64,000 nt of DNA from DASVEE01 sp036380735 (GTDB lineage: Bacteria > Acidobacteriota > Thermoanaerobaculia > Gp7-AA8): the NCBI GenBank assembly GCA_036380735.1, contig DASVEE010000029.1, positions 1-64,000 on the forward strand, read 5' to 3'. This document shows positions 8,001 through 15,803 of this stretch, in pieces. The notes under the pieces are model-generated. The model was not told where the DNA came from. It ran no database searches and saw only the letters and a list, made by a program, of their open reading frames with translations. The position numbers and the translations under genes are program-made. Each line of letters begins with the position of its first letter. Positions within the stretch are counted from its first letter, which is position 1.

Positions 8001-9729
8001 ACGTGTAGCGTCCCTGCTGGAGTGCACGCTGCAGCGACGTCTGCTGCGTCACGACGAGGTCTTCGAACGGCTGGCCGTCATGCGAGAGCCAGAGACGGTA
8101 GCCGCGCGCGTTCGCCACGCCGGTCCACTGGAAGGTGATGGGATTGCTGACGGTGCCGCTCGGGCCGACGAGCGCCGGCGCGGGGTTCTGGCCGCAGTTC
8201 GCCGCCTGCTGCACGGTGAGCGTGCGGCGCTCCGAAACGATCGAGGGGCAGTCGTCGCCGGTGAGCGCCTCGACGAACCACTTGCCGCTGCCGCTCGGCA
8301 GGTTGATGGTGGCGGTGGTGGCGGTGGTACGCGCGGCCAGCGTCGGCGCGCCGGTGCCGCTGGCGATCCAGAGACGGTACGCCTCCGCGCCGTTGACGGC
8401 CGACCAGATGAAGGTCACGGGCGAGCCCGTGGTTGCGCCGTCGACGGGTGTGTTGAGCGTGAGCGGTCCGCGCGGGCACTCTCTGACGGTCGCAATGAAG
8501 GAGGCAAAGCTGCTGCGCACGAAAGGACAGTTGCGGTAGATCGCGTCGACGGCCCAGCGGATCGTGCCTGCCGGGACGGCGCGCGTCACCTCGGTCACAT
8601 CGCCCGCAACCGGCACCTCGAGCGTGAAGCCGCTGCCGTCGGTCGCGAGCAGGCGATAGCCGACCGCGTCCTGCACCGCGCTCCAGCGGAAGGTGACCGG
8701 GGAGGCGACCTTCTGCGCGCCATTCGCCGGCGCAAGAAGGCGCGGCGCGTCCGTCGGGCAGGCTGGCTCCTCCTCACCCACGATGAACGCCGAGCCCTCC
8801 GCAAACGTCGGATCGCAGCCGCCGCCGAAGTTGGTCTTCACCGTCCAGGCGTAGTTGCCGCGGGGAAAGAAGTCGGTGGCGCTGGTGCCCGCCGCACCGA
8901 TGTTGCGGATCACCTGGCCGTCGGAGGCGACGATGACCTCGTAGCCGATCGCGCCGGTCACGGCGGTCCAGGTGAAGGTGATGTTCTCCTGCGGCTCGAA
9001 GTGCGCGAGCAGCGCCGGCGACGTGAGCGCGGCTTTGTCCGTGGGGCACGTCTCCGCGGCGCCCACGGTGGTGAACTTGCGGCAGGAGGAGGCCTGTTCG
9101 CAGCCGTCCTTCTTCGCCACGACACGCCACTCGTACGTCTTGCCGCTGTCGAGCGTCGGCGGTGTCCACGACGTGCCGAGCGACGTCGCAGCCGGCGGCA
9201 GCGGGTCGAACGAGCAGACGCCCGAGTTCTCCTCGCCGAGGTAGATGTCGTATTCGTCGGCGATGGCGTTGGACCAGGAGAACGTCACGTTCACCGGCAC
9301 ATCCGTCTGATCCTCGCCGGGTGACGCGAGCAAGGGGGTGCTCGGGCAGTAGCCGACCTGGAAGTACGCGCTGGGAGAGGCGGAGTATCCGAGGCCGCAG
9401 GCGGAATACTGCGTCTTGACGACCCACTCCCACTGCCCGTTCGGCGACAGCGGGCTGCCCACGCAACTGGTTGCGCCGGTGGCCGCGGAGCACTGGTGCA
9501 CCCACGTCCCGCTGCTGACCGGCTTGGCCCAGACGTCGAAGCCCATGTCATTCGCCGCGGTCGGCGTCGACCAGACGTAGGTGACGGGACTCGGCGGGTT
9601 GAAGCCCGGCCCGACGGGGCTGATCGGCTGACCGCCCTCAGTGGGTCCCGGACAGATGGCGAAAACATTTCCGCCGGCAAGCAGCACCGCAACGATGACG
9701 AACGTCACCCGGACAGCCAGATTGTTCAT
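5023..9729 (-). CDS. Giant secreted repeat protein, paralogue of the gene at 1617-4871, with about nine Ig-like modules
   Basis: 1568 residues from ATG 9729, chosen because it opens a signal peptide (MNNLAVRVTF..., cleavage near NVFA). An upstream in-frame extension runs through a repeat element and is rejected. About nine Cys-bounded modules (CPxxxPxLLxP, SPVTFxWxAVxGAxxYxLW, a second Cys) precede an Fn3-like module, a BACON-like domain and two copies of the TYGQFIP / DNxTxDP region, ending DPTYVPAQ. The paralogue has only about four modules, so the module block has expanded or contracted while the C-terminal half stayed constant. Likely a surface or secreted structural or adhesive protein. 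The conserved C-terminal region may be an export or anchoring signal (inference). Confidence 0.85.
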   Translation of the reverse strand: MNNLAVRVTFVIVAVLLAGGNVFAICPGPTEGGQPISPVGPGFNPPSPVTYVWSTPTAANDMGFDVWAKPVSSGTWVHQCSAATGATSCVGSPLSPNGQWEWVVKTQYSACGLGYSASPSAYFQVGYCPSTPLLASPGEDQTDVPVNVTFSWSNAIADEYDIYLGEENSGVCSFDPLPPAATSLGTSWTPPTLDSGKTYEWRVVAKKDGCEQASSCRKFTTVGAAETCPTDKAALTSPALLAHFEPQENITFTWTAVTGAIGYEVIVASDGQVIRNIGAAGTSATDFFPRGNYAWTVKTNFGGGCDPTFAEGSAFIVGEEEPACPTDAPRLLAPANGAQKVASPVTFRWSAVQDAVGYRLLATDGSGFTLEVPVAGDVTEVTRAVPAGTIRWAVDAIYRNCPFVRSSFASFIATVRECPRGPLTLNTPVDGATTGSPVTFIWSAVNGAEAYRLWIASGTGAPTLAARTTATTATINLPSGSGKWFVEALTGDDCPSIVSERRTLTVQQAANCGQNPAPALVGPSGTVSNPITFQWTGVANARGYRLWLSHDGQPFEDLVVTQQTSLQRALQQGRYTFYVEAIFDGCPPVASARLDFVIAGNENACTEEKPSLLTPAANASATSPVTFTWTAVARAISYRVFAQHNNGEPQLIGVTEDTSLTRVLPPGTFVWLVQAVFERCQSTESNRSTFIVPRAQNCSATPPQLVAPGNNVSGLASEVTFTWNAVAGAVRYELLLRRNNGPEISAGETTETTLERKLPAGLYEWTVVASFGNCDPVRSAAFVFAVTEPENCDNRRPLLLTPPSGSRITSPVEFAWTAVPRATGYKLWLEIDGATPAVLTTTTETRYRGEVPGGRMRWWVVATFANCPEVESNDSDFEVVIAVACTIPEEPRAFVIAQAVSRSSYTVRWTPVPNAEIYELQESSTADFSGATTEILTGNVAPFSHDVAAAELRYYRVRAISSCNDERGPYSDVVKILIVPRNATRGVTAELGTEGDVVQTIQLPGTNPPVTFVATVDKPGFTVTPSSGTLGPDGVTLTVTASREALRLGSNTANVRLTYGSAGRISTNDAPATVPVTVSLVTPVTPSGKNTPPPDALIIPAVAHAAGANNSQFESDIRITNLGAQSRRYQLNFTPSNQDGRSAGSTTTIEIEPGDTVALDDVLANVFGITSGTGALEIRPLGTPNTSTTTTALTTIASSRTYNVTPNGTFGQWIPAIAYAQFIGRSPGATQALLSLQQIAQSANYRSNFGFVEGSGVEASLLARFFNAAGVQVGQATQVVPPFGHVQLPLLAANGITLDDGRVEVEVTSAGGRVTAYASLVDNKTNDPLLVTPVVAGGTIANRYALPGMAYINNGFANWQSDVRLFNSNTTATPATLTYYPQQNPAGAIVREVTLNGGQLLAFDNILNTLYGITDPLAGGQIVVSTPADSSIVATARTYNQTTNGTYGQFIPGVTPAESVGRSDRALQVLQLEQSSRFRSNIGVAETTGNAATVEVSVTVPGSRVAPVVTLNLKANEFYQFSLASFGLGDGVYNARATVKVTSGNGKVTAYGSVIDMTTQDPTYVPAQ

Positions 9730-9798
9730 GTGCACCTCGGATTGACGTGCAATGTACGCCATTCGTTGACACGACAAGGTGACTTGGAACACGAAACA

Positions 9799-9904
9799 GG
9801 GGGGACGATAGGACGAATGGGACGAATGGGACCTATAGGACGAATGGGACGGCACGCGGTCGGTCTGCGCATAGGTCCCATAGGTCCCATTCGTCCTATC
9901 GTGC
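9799..9904. repeat. Family A inverted repeat
   Basis: Arms run inward from GGGGACGATAGGACGAATGG and, on the other side, end CCTATCGTGCC one base from the TAG stop of thrC. Units 1, 2 and 4 pair well. Unit 3 is GGACGAATG on one arm and GGACCTATG on the other. Confidence 0.9.
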
Positions 9905-11026
9905 CTACCGGTACTTGTTGCCGCCCGTGTTGAACACCACCACGGTTTCGCCATCGCGGATGTCGCCGCGGTCGCGTAGCTGGTGGTAGGCAACCATGGC
10001 GGCGCCGGTCTCGGGGCCGGCGTCGAGGCCTTCGCGGCGGCGGAGCTCCGCCGAAGCGGCTTCGATCGTCTCTTCCGCTACGGCGATGGCGCCGCCGCGG
10101 GAGTCGCGGAGGGCGCGCAGCATCAGGCGGTCGCCGATGGCGCGGGGGACGCGGAGGCCCCAGGCGCTCGTGCGGGGGGACTCCCACTCGGGCGCCGTTT
10201 CCAGGCCTTGTTCGTACGCGCGCACGATCGGGGCGCAGCCGGCTGACTGGACGCTGAACATGCGGGGGCGCTCGGCGCCGATCCAGCCGAGGCGCTGCAT
10301 CTCGTCGAAGGCTTTCCACATGCCGATCAGGCCCGTGCCGCCGCCGGTCGGATAGAGGATGACGTCGGGGAGGCGGCCGCCGAGGTCGGAGAGCAGCTCG
10401 TAGCCCATGGTCTTCTTCCCTTCGACGCGGTACGGCTCCTTCAGCGTCGAGAGGTCGAAGCCGCCGTTCTCGGCGATGTACGCCTGCACGCGCTTCGCGG
10501 CGTCGGTGATCACGCCGGCGACGAGCTCCACTTCGGCGCCGTAGCTGCGGCACTCATCGACGATCGACTGCGGCGTGTCGCGCGGCATGGCCACGAACAC
10601 CGGGAGGCCGGCGCGGGCGCCGTACGCGGAGAGCGCGGCGCCGGCGTTGCCCGCCGTCGGTGCGGCGAGGCTGCGCGCGCCGAGCTTCTTGGCCATGGAG
10701 ACCGCGGCGCTCATCCCGCGCGACTTGAAGGAGCGCGTGGGATTCTTCGACTCGTCCTTGAACCAGAGCCGCGCGAACCGTGCCGACGGCAGCAGCGGCG
10801 TCATCCCCTCGCCGAGGGTGACGATGTCCGCTTCGTCGTCCACCGGCAGCACCTCGGCGAAGCGCCACATGTCGGTGCGCCGGGCGTGATGCAGCTCGGG
10901 CGTCGGGGTGAGCTCGTAGTGCACGAGGAGCGGCGCGCCGTCCTGATGGCAAAGGTTGATCAGCGCGTCGGTGGCGTACGTGGCGTCGCAGAGGGAGCAG
11001 GCGAGATGGACGGGAAAGCGTCGCAT
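9905..11026 (-). CDS. thrC: Threonine synthase, PLP-dependent
   Basis: 373 residues, fold-type II PLP enzyme. It converts O-phosphohomoserine to threonine and phosphate in the cytoplasm. The PLP lysine is in NPTRSFKSRG (about residue 95). The substrate loop follows (PTAGNAGAALSAYGARAG), and the PLP-phosphate-binding glycine loop is YPTGGGTGLIGMWKAF (about 220). The N terminus has CSLC and a further Cys, a remnant of the zinc-ribbon-like start seen in many bacterial and archaeal ThrC proteins. It stands alone, without hom or thrB nearby. A related fold-II lyase is possible, but ThrC fits best. Confidence 0.87.
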   Translation of the reverse strand: MRRFPVHLACSLCDATYATDALINLCHQDGAPLLVHYELTPTPELHHARRTDMWRFAEVLPVDDEADIVTLGEGMTPLLPSARFARLWFKDESKNPTRSFKSRGMSAAVSMAKKLGARSLAAPTAGNAGAALSAYGARAGLPVFVAMPRDTPQSIVDECRSYGAEVELVAGVITDAAKRVQAYIAENGGFDLSTLKEPYRVEGKKTMGYELLSDLGGRLPDVILYPTGGGTGLIGMWKAFDEMQRLGWIGAERPRMFSVQSAGCAPIVRAYEQGLETAPEWESPRTSAWGLRVPRAIGDRLMLRALRDSRGGAIAVAEETIEAASAELRRREGLDAGPETGAAMVAYHQLRDRGDIRDGETVVVFNTGGNKYR

Positions 11027-11040
11027 GAGGCGCGCAGCAT

Positions 11041-11072
11041 AAACGCAAAAACGCCCCGCTTTCGCGGGGCGT
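11041..11072 (-). terminator. Intrinsic terminator of the lipoprotein gene at 11114
   Basis: On the minus strand ACGCCCCGC, loop GAAA, GCGGGGCGT, then TTTTGCGTTT. It lies about 40 bp past the stop of the gene at 11114-11887 and just upstream of thrC. Confidence 0.85.
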
Positions 11073-11113
11073 CTCCACCTGAGCCCTGGGCGCTGAGGCC
11101 TGAGCCCAATCGG

Positions 11114-11887
11114 TTACTGCTTCGTATTCGCGTCGAACTGCTTCTGCATTTCCTGAACGGCCTTCTCGGCTTCGCCTTCCTTGCCCGGGTCGGCGTACTT
11201 CGACATCTCGCTGGCGAAGGCGGTCAGCTCGTGCTCGTACTTCTTGAGGAGCTCGCGGTTGAAGGTGACGGCCGGATCCTGCTCGGCCTGCTGCTTCATC
11301 TCTTCGCGCGTCTTGTCGTAGCCGGCGAGCATCTCGGCGTACATCTTCTTGGTGGTCTCGTCGGTGGCGGAGTCGTACGCCTTCTTCGCGTCTTCGTACG
11401 CCTTGTCGAAGTTCGCGCTCATCGACTTCTGGAAGCCTTCCGCCATGGCGGCGGTGCTGGCGGCCATGACCTGACCCTTCACCCAGAGGTACTCCTGGGT
11501 GTTGAAGCCGAGGTCTTTGGCGGCGCGGATGTCGGCGGTGAGGAAGTCGGCCGCGGAGCCGAGCGCCTTGAAGCCGTCCATCATGCCGGCGATCGACTTC
11601 TCGCCTTCCTTCTTCGCCTCGTCGGCGTGCTTCTTCATCTCTTCCTTGGCAACCTGCGCGATCTTCTTCTCGTGCTCGCGCACCTTGAGGTACATCTTGA
11701 CCTGCGCGTCGGTGAGCTTGCCGTCGGCCGGACCCTCGTACTCATCATTGGCGACTTCCTTCATCAGGTCGGTCGTGCCGCGCTCCTGAAGATCCTCGGC
11801 GATCGCCGCCTTGTCCATGGCTTCCTTGGCTTTGCATCCCACGAGAGTGAGGGACAGACAGAGTGCTACTGCGAGGGTGTTACGCAT
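11114..11887 (-). CDS. Lipoprotein, helical, unknown function
   Basis: 257 residues. The signal sequence ends in lipobox LVGC (Cys about 18), so the protein is probably lipid-anchored. The rest is Lys/Glu/Ala-rich and predicted almost entirely helical, without recognisable catalytic motifs. Runs such as KVREHEKKIAQVAKEEMKK suggest a long helical bundle or coiled coil facing the periplasm. I do not recognise a family. It forms its own transcription unit, closed by the terminator at 11041-11072. Confidence 0.75.
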   Translation of the reverse strand: MRNTLAVALCLSLTLVGCKAKEAMDKAAIAEDLQERGTTDLMKEVANDEYEGPADGKLTDAQVKMYLKVREHEKKIAQVAKEEMKKHADEAKKEGEKSIAGMMDGFKALGSAADFLTADIRAAKDLGFNTQEYLWVKGQVMAASTAAMAEGFQKSMSANFDKAYEDAKKAYDSATDETTKKMYAEMLAGYDKTREEMKQQAEQDPAVTFNRELLKKYEHELTAFASEMSKYADPGKEGEAEKAVQEMQKQFDANTKQ

Positions 11888-11977
11888 GTCCTGGGTTTTC
11901 CTCCGGTTTTGGTGTTGACCGAAAGGATATTAGCCGCGCCGAGATTCCGGGAGCGTGACGGAGAACACGACGGGGGA

Positions 11978-12062
11978 CGTTTTCCGTTGTCCGTTGTCCG
12001 TTATCCGTGCTTCGCTACACCGCGCCTAACCCCGCAAAGCGAAGCACGGACAACGGAAAACG
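11978..12062. repeat. Family B inverted repeat of 7-bp units
   Basis: Left arm built of CCGTTTT / CCGTTGT / CCGTTAT units and then CCGTGCTTCGC. The right arm is GCGAAGCACGG followed by ACAACGG and AAAACG, a long stem around a loop of about 22 bases. It lies 14 bp beyond the stop of the RraB-like gene at 12077. This copy fixes the Family B core: loop-proximal GTGCTTCGCTAC, also recognisable at 58.3 kb and, in altered form, in Family C at 35.4 kb. Confidence 0.9.
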
Positions 12063-12076
12063 CGCGCGCCAGCGCG

Positions 12077-12421
12077 CTAGACAGGAGCGCCCCAGCCGTC
12101 GAACTCCGCGAGCTGATTGGCGGCGGCGCGCACCAGTTTCTCCACGAAGGCGGGGTCGGTCACGGCGGCGACGCTGGTCTGTTTGACGCCCTGCACGGCC
12201 CAGCGGCCTTCGTCTTCCTCGAGCACGGCCACGTCGTCGAGGCCGATGGTGCGCAGGTCGGCGGCCAGCGCTTCGGCGGCCTCCTCGGACGCGGCGTAGA
12301 AGAAGAAGTCGACCGGGCGGTCGTCTTCGAGGTCGCCGCCGTTCTTCAGGAAGAGCTCGATCAGCTCCTCGTTGCGGGCGAGGTGGGTCAGCAGTTCCTG
12401 GTCGATCAGCGATTCAGCCAT
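12077..12421 (-). CDS. RraB-like (RNase E inhibitor-type) small protein
   Basis: 114 acidic residues. The core resembles the RraB/DUF695-type ferredoxin-like fold: VDFFFYAASEEAAEALAADL, then a second strand with WAVQGVKQT, a C-terminal helix and a terminal DGWGAPV. E. coli RraB binds RNase E and modulates its activity; whether this protein does is unknown. Its ATG overlaps the mglA stop by one base (TGATG), so the two are translationally coupled. Confidence 0.65.
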   Translation of the reverse strand: MAESLIDQELLTHLARNEELIELFLKNGGDLEDDRPVDFFFYAASEEAAEALAADLRTIGLDDVAVLEEDEGRWAVQGVKQTSVAAVTDPAFVEKLVRAAANQLAEFDGWGAPV

Positions 12422-13539
12422 CAGCTCAGTTGCGCTCTCACCCGTGCGGCCAGTGCATCGAGCTCGCGCAACAGGGTCTGGAGCTCGGTGCGATGCTGTT
12501 CCTTCACGTCCTCGAGCTGCTGCTGCAACGACTGAACCTGTTCTTCGAGATCCGACTTGCGGCGGTCGGCGAAGGGGATCGGTGCCGGCAGCTCTTCCTC
12601 GACGGCCACCTCGAGCGGCGCCTCGTCGACGATGGGAAGCATCTCGTCGGCGCCCAGCTCTTCGACTTCCTCGGCATGAGGCAGCGGGACGTTGCCACCG
12701 AACGTCCTGGGGCGCTCGCGGCCCTCGGCGAGGAGCTGCTCGAGCGACACTTCCTCGGCCGCCTCGTACACCGCCTCCGGCTCCGCGGCCGAATCAGGGA
12801 AGGGGAGGGAGTCGGCGAACGGGTTGGTCTCGGCGATCGGCTCCGGCTCGACGTCGGGCTCAGGCTCCGGCGCCGGGCGCACCGCAACTTTGGCGGCGGT
12901 AGCCATGGCGGGTGCGGCCACTTTCTTCTTCGGCGCCACCGTGTTGCCGCCCTTGAGCCGGTTGAAAAGGTGCTTGGCCGTGATCTTCGAGACGAGCTTG
13001 AACGTCTCCATCACGCCCTCACCCTTGACGGCCGCGGCCTCCGTGTAGGGGTAACCCTCGAAACCGAGCGCTTCCGCCAGCGCCTCGACCGGGAGGACGC
13101 CCGGGATGTCGCGCTTGTTGTACTGGATGACGATCGGCGTGTCGTTCACGTCGATGTTGTTCTCTTCGAGGTTCTCGATGAGGTTGGCGAAGCTTTCCTT
13201 GTTCGCATCCACCATCGCCGGCTGGGAGTCGGCGACGAAAACGACCGAATCGGCGCCCCGGAGGACGAGCTTGCGCGTCTCGTTATAGAAGACCTGGCCA
13301 GGAACCGTGTAGAGCTGAATCTTCAGGTTGAAGGGCCCCACCTTGCCGATGTCGACCGGAAGGAGGTCGAAGAACAGCGTGCGGTCGGTCTTGGTGGCGA
13401 GCGACAGCATCTTTCCCTTCTGTTCGGGAGAGAGCTTGTCGAAGATCACCATCAGGTTGGTCGTCTTCCCGCAGAGACCGGGACCGTAATAAACGATCTT
13501 CGCGGTCATCTCGCGCGTGGCGTGATTGAACAGGACCAT
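12421..13539 (-). CDS. mglA: MglA-family small GTPase with a long C-terminal coiled-coil extension
   Basis: 372 residues. Residues 1-195 are a Ras-like MglA GTPase: P-loop GPGLCGKTTN near 20-29, the switch region with FFDLLPVDIG, Walker B/G3 as YTVPGQVFYN, and the guanine-specifying motif as YNKRD (about 147). MglA controls polarity and motility (gliding, type IV pili) in myxobacteria and many other phyla. After about 195, an acidic, Pro-rich linker (PEPEPDVEPEP) leads to a terminal coiled coil (LEEQVQSLQQQLEDVKE). Typical MglA ends near residue 195, so the extension of about 170 residues is unusual. No mglB is adjacent. Operon with the RraB-like gene. Confidence 0.9.
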   Translation of the reverse strand: MVLFNHATREMTAKIVYYGPGLCGKTTNLMVIFDKLSPEQKGKMLSLATKTDRTLFFDLLPVDIGKVGPFNLKIQLYTVPGQVFYNETRKLVLRGADSVVFVADSQPAMVDANKESFANLIENLEENNIDVNDTPIVIQYNKRDIPGVLPVEALAEALGFEGYPYTEAAAVKGEGVMETFKLVSKITAKHLFNRLKGGNTVAPKKKVAAPAMATAAKVAVRPAPEPEPDVEPEPIAETNPFADSLPFPDSAAEPEAVYEAAEEVSLEQLLAEGRERPRTFGGNVPLPHAEEVEELGADEMLPIVDEAPLEVAVEEELPAPIPFADRRKSDLEEQVQSLQQQLEDVKEQHRTELQTLLRELDALAARVRAQLS

Positions 13540-13571
13540 AAGGGCCCGAATTGTGCCATAGAATCCGGGCC

Positions 13572-13850
13572 GTGAATGACGAGCCGGTCGAGATCCCGAT
13601 CACCGATACGCTCGACCTCCATCCCTTTCGACCCGCTGACGTGAAAGAAGTTGCGCTCGAATACCTCATCGAGGCGAGGGCGCGCGGACTGCGTCAGGTC
13701 CGGCTCATCCATGGCCGCGGAATCGGCGTCCAGCGGGAACGCGTGCAGTCGCTGCTGCGCTCGCTGGATTGGATCGAAGCTTTCCACGACGCAGACCACA
13801 CCGGCGGCGGCTGGGGCGCCACCGTCGTGCTCATCAAGCCTCAGCATTGA
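13572..13850 (+). CDS. Stand-alone Smr-domain protein
   Basis: 92 residues from GTG 13572, the in-frame start nearest the conserved domain. Smr signatures are TLDLHPFRPADV near residue 10 and IHGRGIG near 45, with a terminal GGGWGATVVLI. Smr domains cut or bind branched DNA or RNA; the window also has one at the C terminus of MutS2. It is divergent from mglA (about 32 bp between starts) and starts a plus-strand run with nadA. The function of stand-alone Smr proteins is only partly known. Confidence 0.8.
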   Translation: MNDEPVEIPITDTLDLHPFRPADVKEVALEYLIEARARGLRQVRLIHGRGIGVQRERVQSLLRSLDWIEAFHDADHTGGGWGATVVLIKPQH

Positions 13851-13869
13851 ATTTGCAGTTGGAGCCTAC

Positions 13870-14856
13870 ATGTCAACACTTTACGAAGAACTGAGCCGGG
13901 TCACGACGTACGAGTACTCGGAGGAAGAGGTCCGGCAGTTCGAGACCCTGCACGAGGAGATCCGTGCGCTCAAGAAGGAGCGCAACGCGGTCATCGTGGC
14001 CCACAACTACTACCGGCCGGAGATCCTGAAGGTCGCGGACTTCGTCGGTGATTCGCTCGAGCTCGCCCTGATGGCGGCCGAGGTGAAGGACGCCGACATC
14101 ATCGAGTTCTGCGGCGTCAACTTCATGGCCGAGACGGCCAAGATCGTCAATCCGACCAAGCGCGTGCTGCTGCCGAACCTGCTGGCCGGCTGCCAGCTCG
14201 CCGATGCCGCCCCCGCGGAAGACCTCGCCGCGCGCATGGACGAGCTCAAGAAGGACTATCCCGACCTCGCCGTCGTCAGCTACGTGAACTCGACCGCGGC
14301 CGTGAAGGCGCTGTCCGATATCATCGTCACGTCGGCCAACGCCGCGAAGGTCGTGCGCACGCTCCCGAACAAGAACATCCTCTTCGTGCCCGACCGCAAC
14401 CTGGCGAACCACGTCGCGGAGCAGGTGCCGGAGAAGAACATCATCCCGTGGGACGGCTTCTGCTACGTCCACCAGCAGATCACGCCCGAGGAGATCATGC
14501 GCATCCGGGCGGCGGATCCGGAGCTCGAGATCCTCGTCCATCCCGAGTGCCGTCCCGACGTGGCGAAGCTCGCCGACGCCGTCCTCTCCACGAGCGGCAT
14601 GGTGCGCTACGCGAAGGAGCGTCCTGCGAACCGGTTCCTCGTCGTCACCGAGTGCGGCCTCTCGGATCGTCTGGCGATGGAAGTGCCGGACAAGACGTTC
14701 GTGAAAGGGTGCAAGCTCTGCACGTTCATGAAGGTGACGACGCTCGAAGACGTACGCGACTCGCTGAAGTTCCTGCAGTACGACATCGAGGTCCCGGAGG
14801 ACGTGCGCGTTCCCGCCGAGCGCGCGCTGCGCCGGATGTTCGAAGCCACGAAATGA
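13870..14856 (+). CDS. nadA: Quinolinate synthase A
   Basis: 328 residues, the usual length. It condenses iminoaspartate with dihydroxyacetone phosphate to quinolinate, the second step of de novo NAD synthesis, using a [4Fe-4S] cluster. Visible motifs: VIVAHNYYRPEI near 43, VGDSLELA, CGVNFMAETAKI (first cluster Cys), HPECRPDV (second) and CKLCTFMK (third, about 285). ATG 13870 was chosen because conserved sequence begins shortly after it. nadB and nadC are not in the window. It is 19 bp after the Smr gene. Confidence 0.96.
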   Translation: MSTLYEELSRVTTYEYSEEEVRQFETLHEEIRALKKERNAVIVAHNYYRPEILKVADFVGDSLELALMAAEVKDADIIEFCGVNFMAETAKIVNPTKRVLLPNLLAGCQLADAAPAEDLAARMDELKKDYPDLAVVSYVNSTAAVKALSDIIVTSANAAKVVRTLPNKNILFVPDRNLANHVAEQVPEKNIIPWDGFCYVHQQITPEEIMRIRAADPELEILVHPECRPDVAKLADAVLSTSGMVRYAKERPANRFLVVTECGLSDRLAMEVPDKTFVKGCKLCTFMKVTTLEDVRDSLKFLQYDIEVPEDVRVPAERALRRMFEATK

Positions 14857-14857
14857 C

Positions 14858-15745
14858 TTGAACCGAGGAGTGCTGTTCCTGAACCCGCGGGCCGGGTCGT
14901 TCACGGCCGCCGATGAATCCGGCCTGCGCACGGAGGCGGCGGAGCGCGGCCTGCGCGTCGTCGACGTCGGTCCCGGCATCGACGTGCAGAAGACCGTACG
15001 CGAGTCGCTGGAGGCCGGGCTGCGCGCGTTCGTCGTGGCTGGCGGCGACGGCAGCATCCACCACGTGCTCCAGCCGCTCGTCCACACCGACGGCGTCCTC
15101 GGCATCATCCCGATCGGCAGCGTCAACCACTTCGCGCGCGACCTGCAGATCCCGCTCGACGACTGGCGAGCGGCGCTCGACATCGCGCTGACCGGCGAGG
15201 TGCGCCAGATCGACACCGCCCACGTCAACGGCCGCTACTTCCTCAACAGCGTGATGCTCGGCATCTACCCGACCATCAGCCACTACCGCGAGCGCTTCCG
15301 CTCCATGCACAGCAAATGGCGCGCGTACTTTCGCGCGCTGCGCCTGGCGCTCCGCGCGTTCCCGCACGTCACGCTGGTCGTGGAGATCGAGGGCCGCGTC
15401 GACACCCTCAGCACCCAGATGTTCGTCGTCTCCGTCAACACCTACGACCTCGGCCAGGCCGGCATCGCGTCGCCGAAGACGACGCTCGACGACGGCCGCC
15501 TGTCGATCTATTCGCTGTCGTTCATGAACCGCTGGCAGTTCGTGCGAGCCGCCGCCAAATTCTTCCGCGGCCGCATCCAGGACGTCCCCGGCTTCCGCCG
15601 CGTGCGCACCCAGCAAGTCCGCATCGACAGCGCCCGGCACAAGATGAAGGTGTCGGTCGACGGAGAGCTGATGGAACTGAAGCCGCCGCTACAGATCACG
15701 TCGGTGCCGGCATCGTTGCTGGTGCGGGCTCCGGCGGGGGGGTAG
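14858..15745 (+). CDS. Diacylglycerol-kinase/YegS-type lipid kinase
   Basis: 295 residues. DAGK catalytic-domain motifs: FLNPRAGS at the N terminus, VVAGGDGSIHHVL near 65 (nucleotide-binding GGDG), IIPIGSVNHFARDL near 88 (the family usually has GTxNDFAR), and a C-terminal VSVDGELMEL (usual consensus DGE). It probably phosphorylates a lipid such as diacylglycerol at the membrane. The likely start is TTG 14858, one base after the nadA stop; GTG 14870 (GGAGTG) is an alternative. The Ser-Val in the GTxND motif is unusual. The TAG stop lies inside a Family A element. Confidence 0.8.
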   Translation: MNRGVLFLNPRAGSFTAADESGLRTEAAERGLRVVDVGPGIDVQKTVRESLEAGLRAFVVAGGDGSIHHVLQPLVHTDGVLGIIPIGSVNHFARDLQIPLDDWRAALDIALTGEVRQIDTAHVNGRYFLNSVMLGIYPTISHYRERFRSMHSKWRAYFRALRLALRAFPHVTLVVEIEGRVDTLSTQMFVVSVNTYDLGQAGIASPKTTLDDGRLSIYSLSFMNRWQFVRAAAKFFRGRIQDVPGFRRVRTQQVRIDSARHKMKVSVDGELMELKPPLQITSVPASLLVRAPAGG

Positions 15746-15803
15746 GACGACAGGACGGATGGGGTCCTATCGGTCCCATTCGTCATATAGGTCCTATTTG
15801 TCA
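15743..15803. repeat. Short Family A element spanning two convergent stop codons
   Basis: Units TAGGACGACAGGACGG on the left and GTCCTATCGGTCCCATTCGTC on the right, with only two or three units per arm. The left end contains the TAG stop of the lipid-kinase gene and the right end contains the TGA stop of the minus-strand gene at 15801, so one element serves both 3' ends. Confidence 0.75.

Noticed and set aside
9730..9993. In-frame upstream extension of the giant secreted protein
   Set aside because: It reads through a Family A repeat and lacks conservation, whereas ATG 9729 begins a signal peptide.
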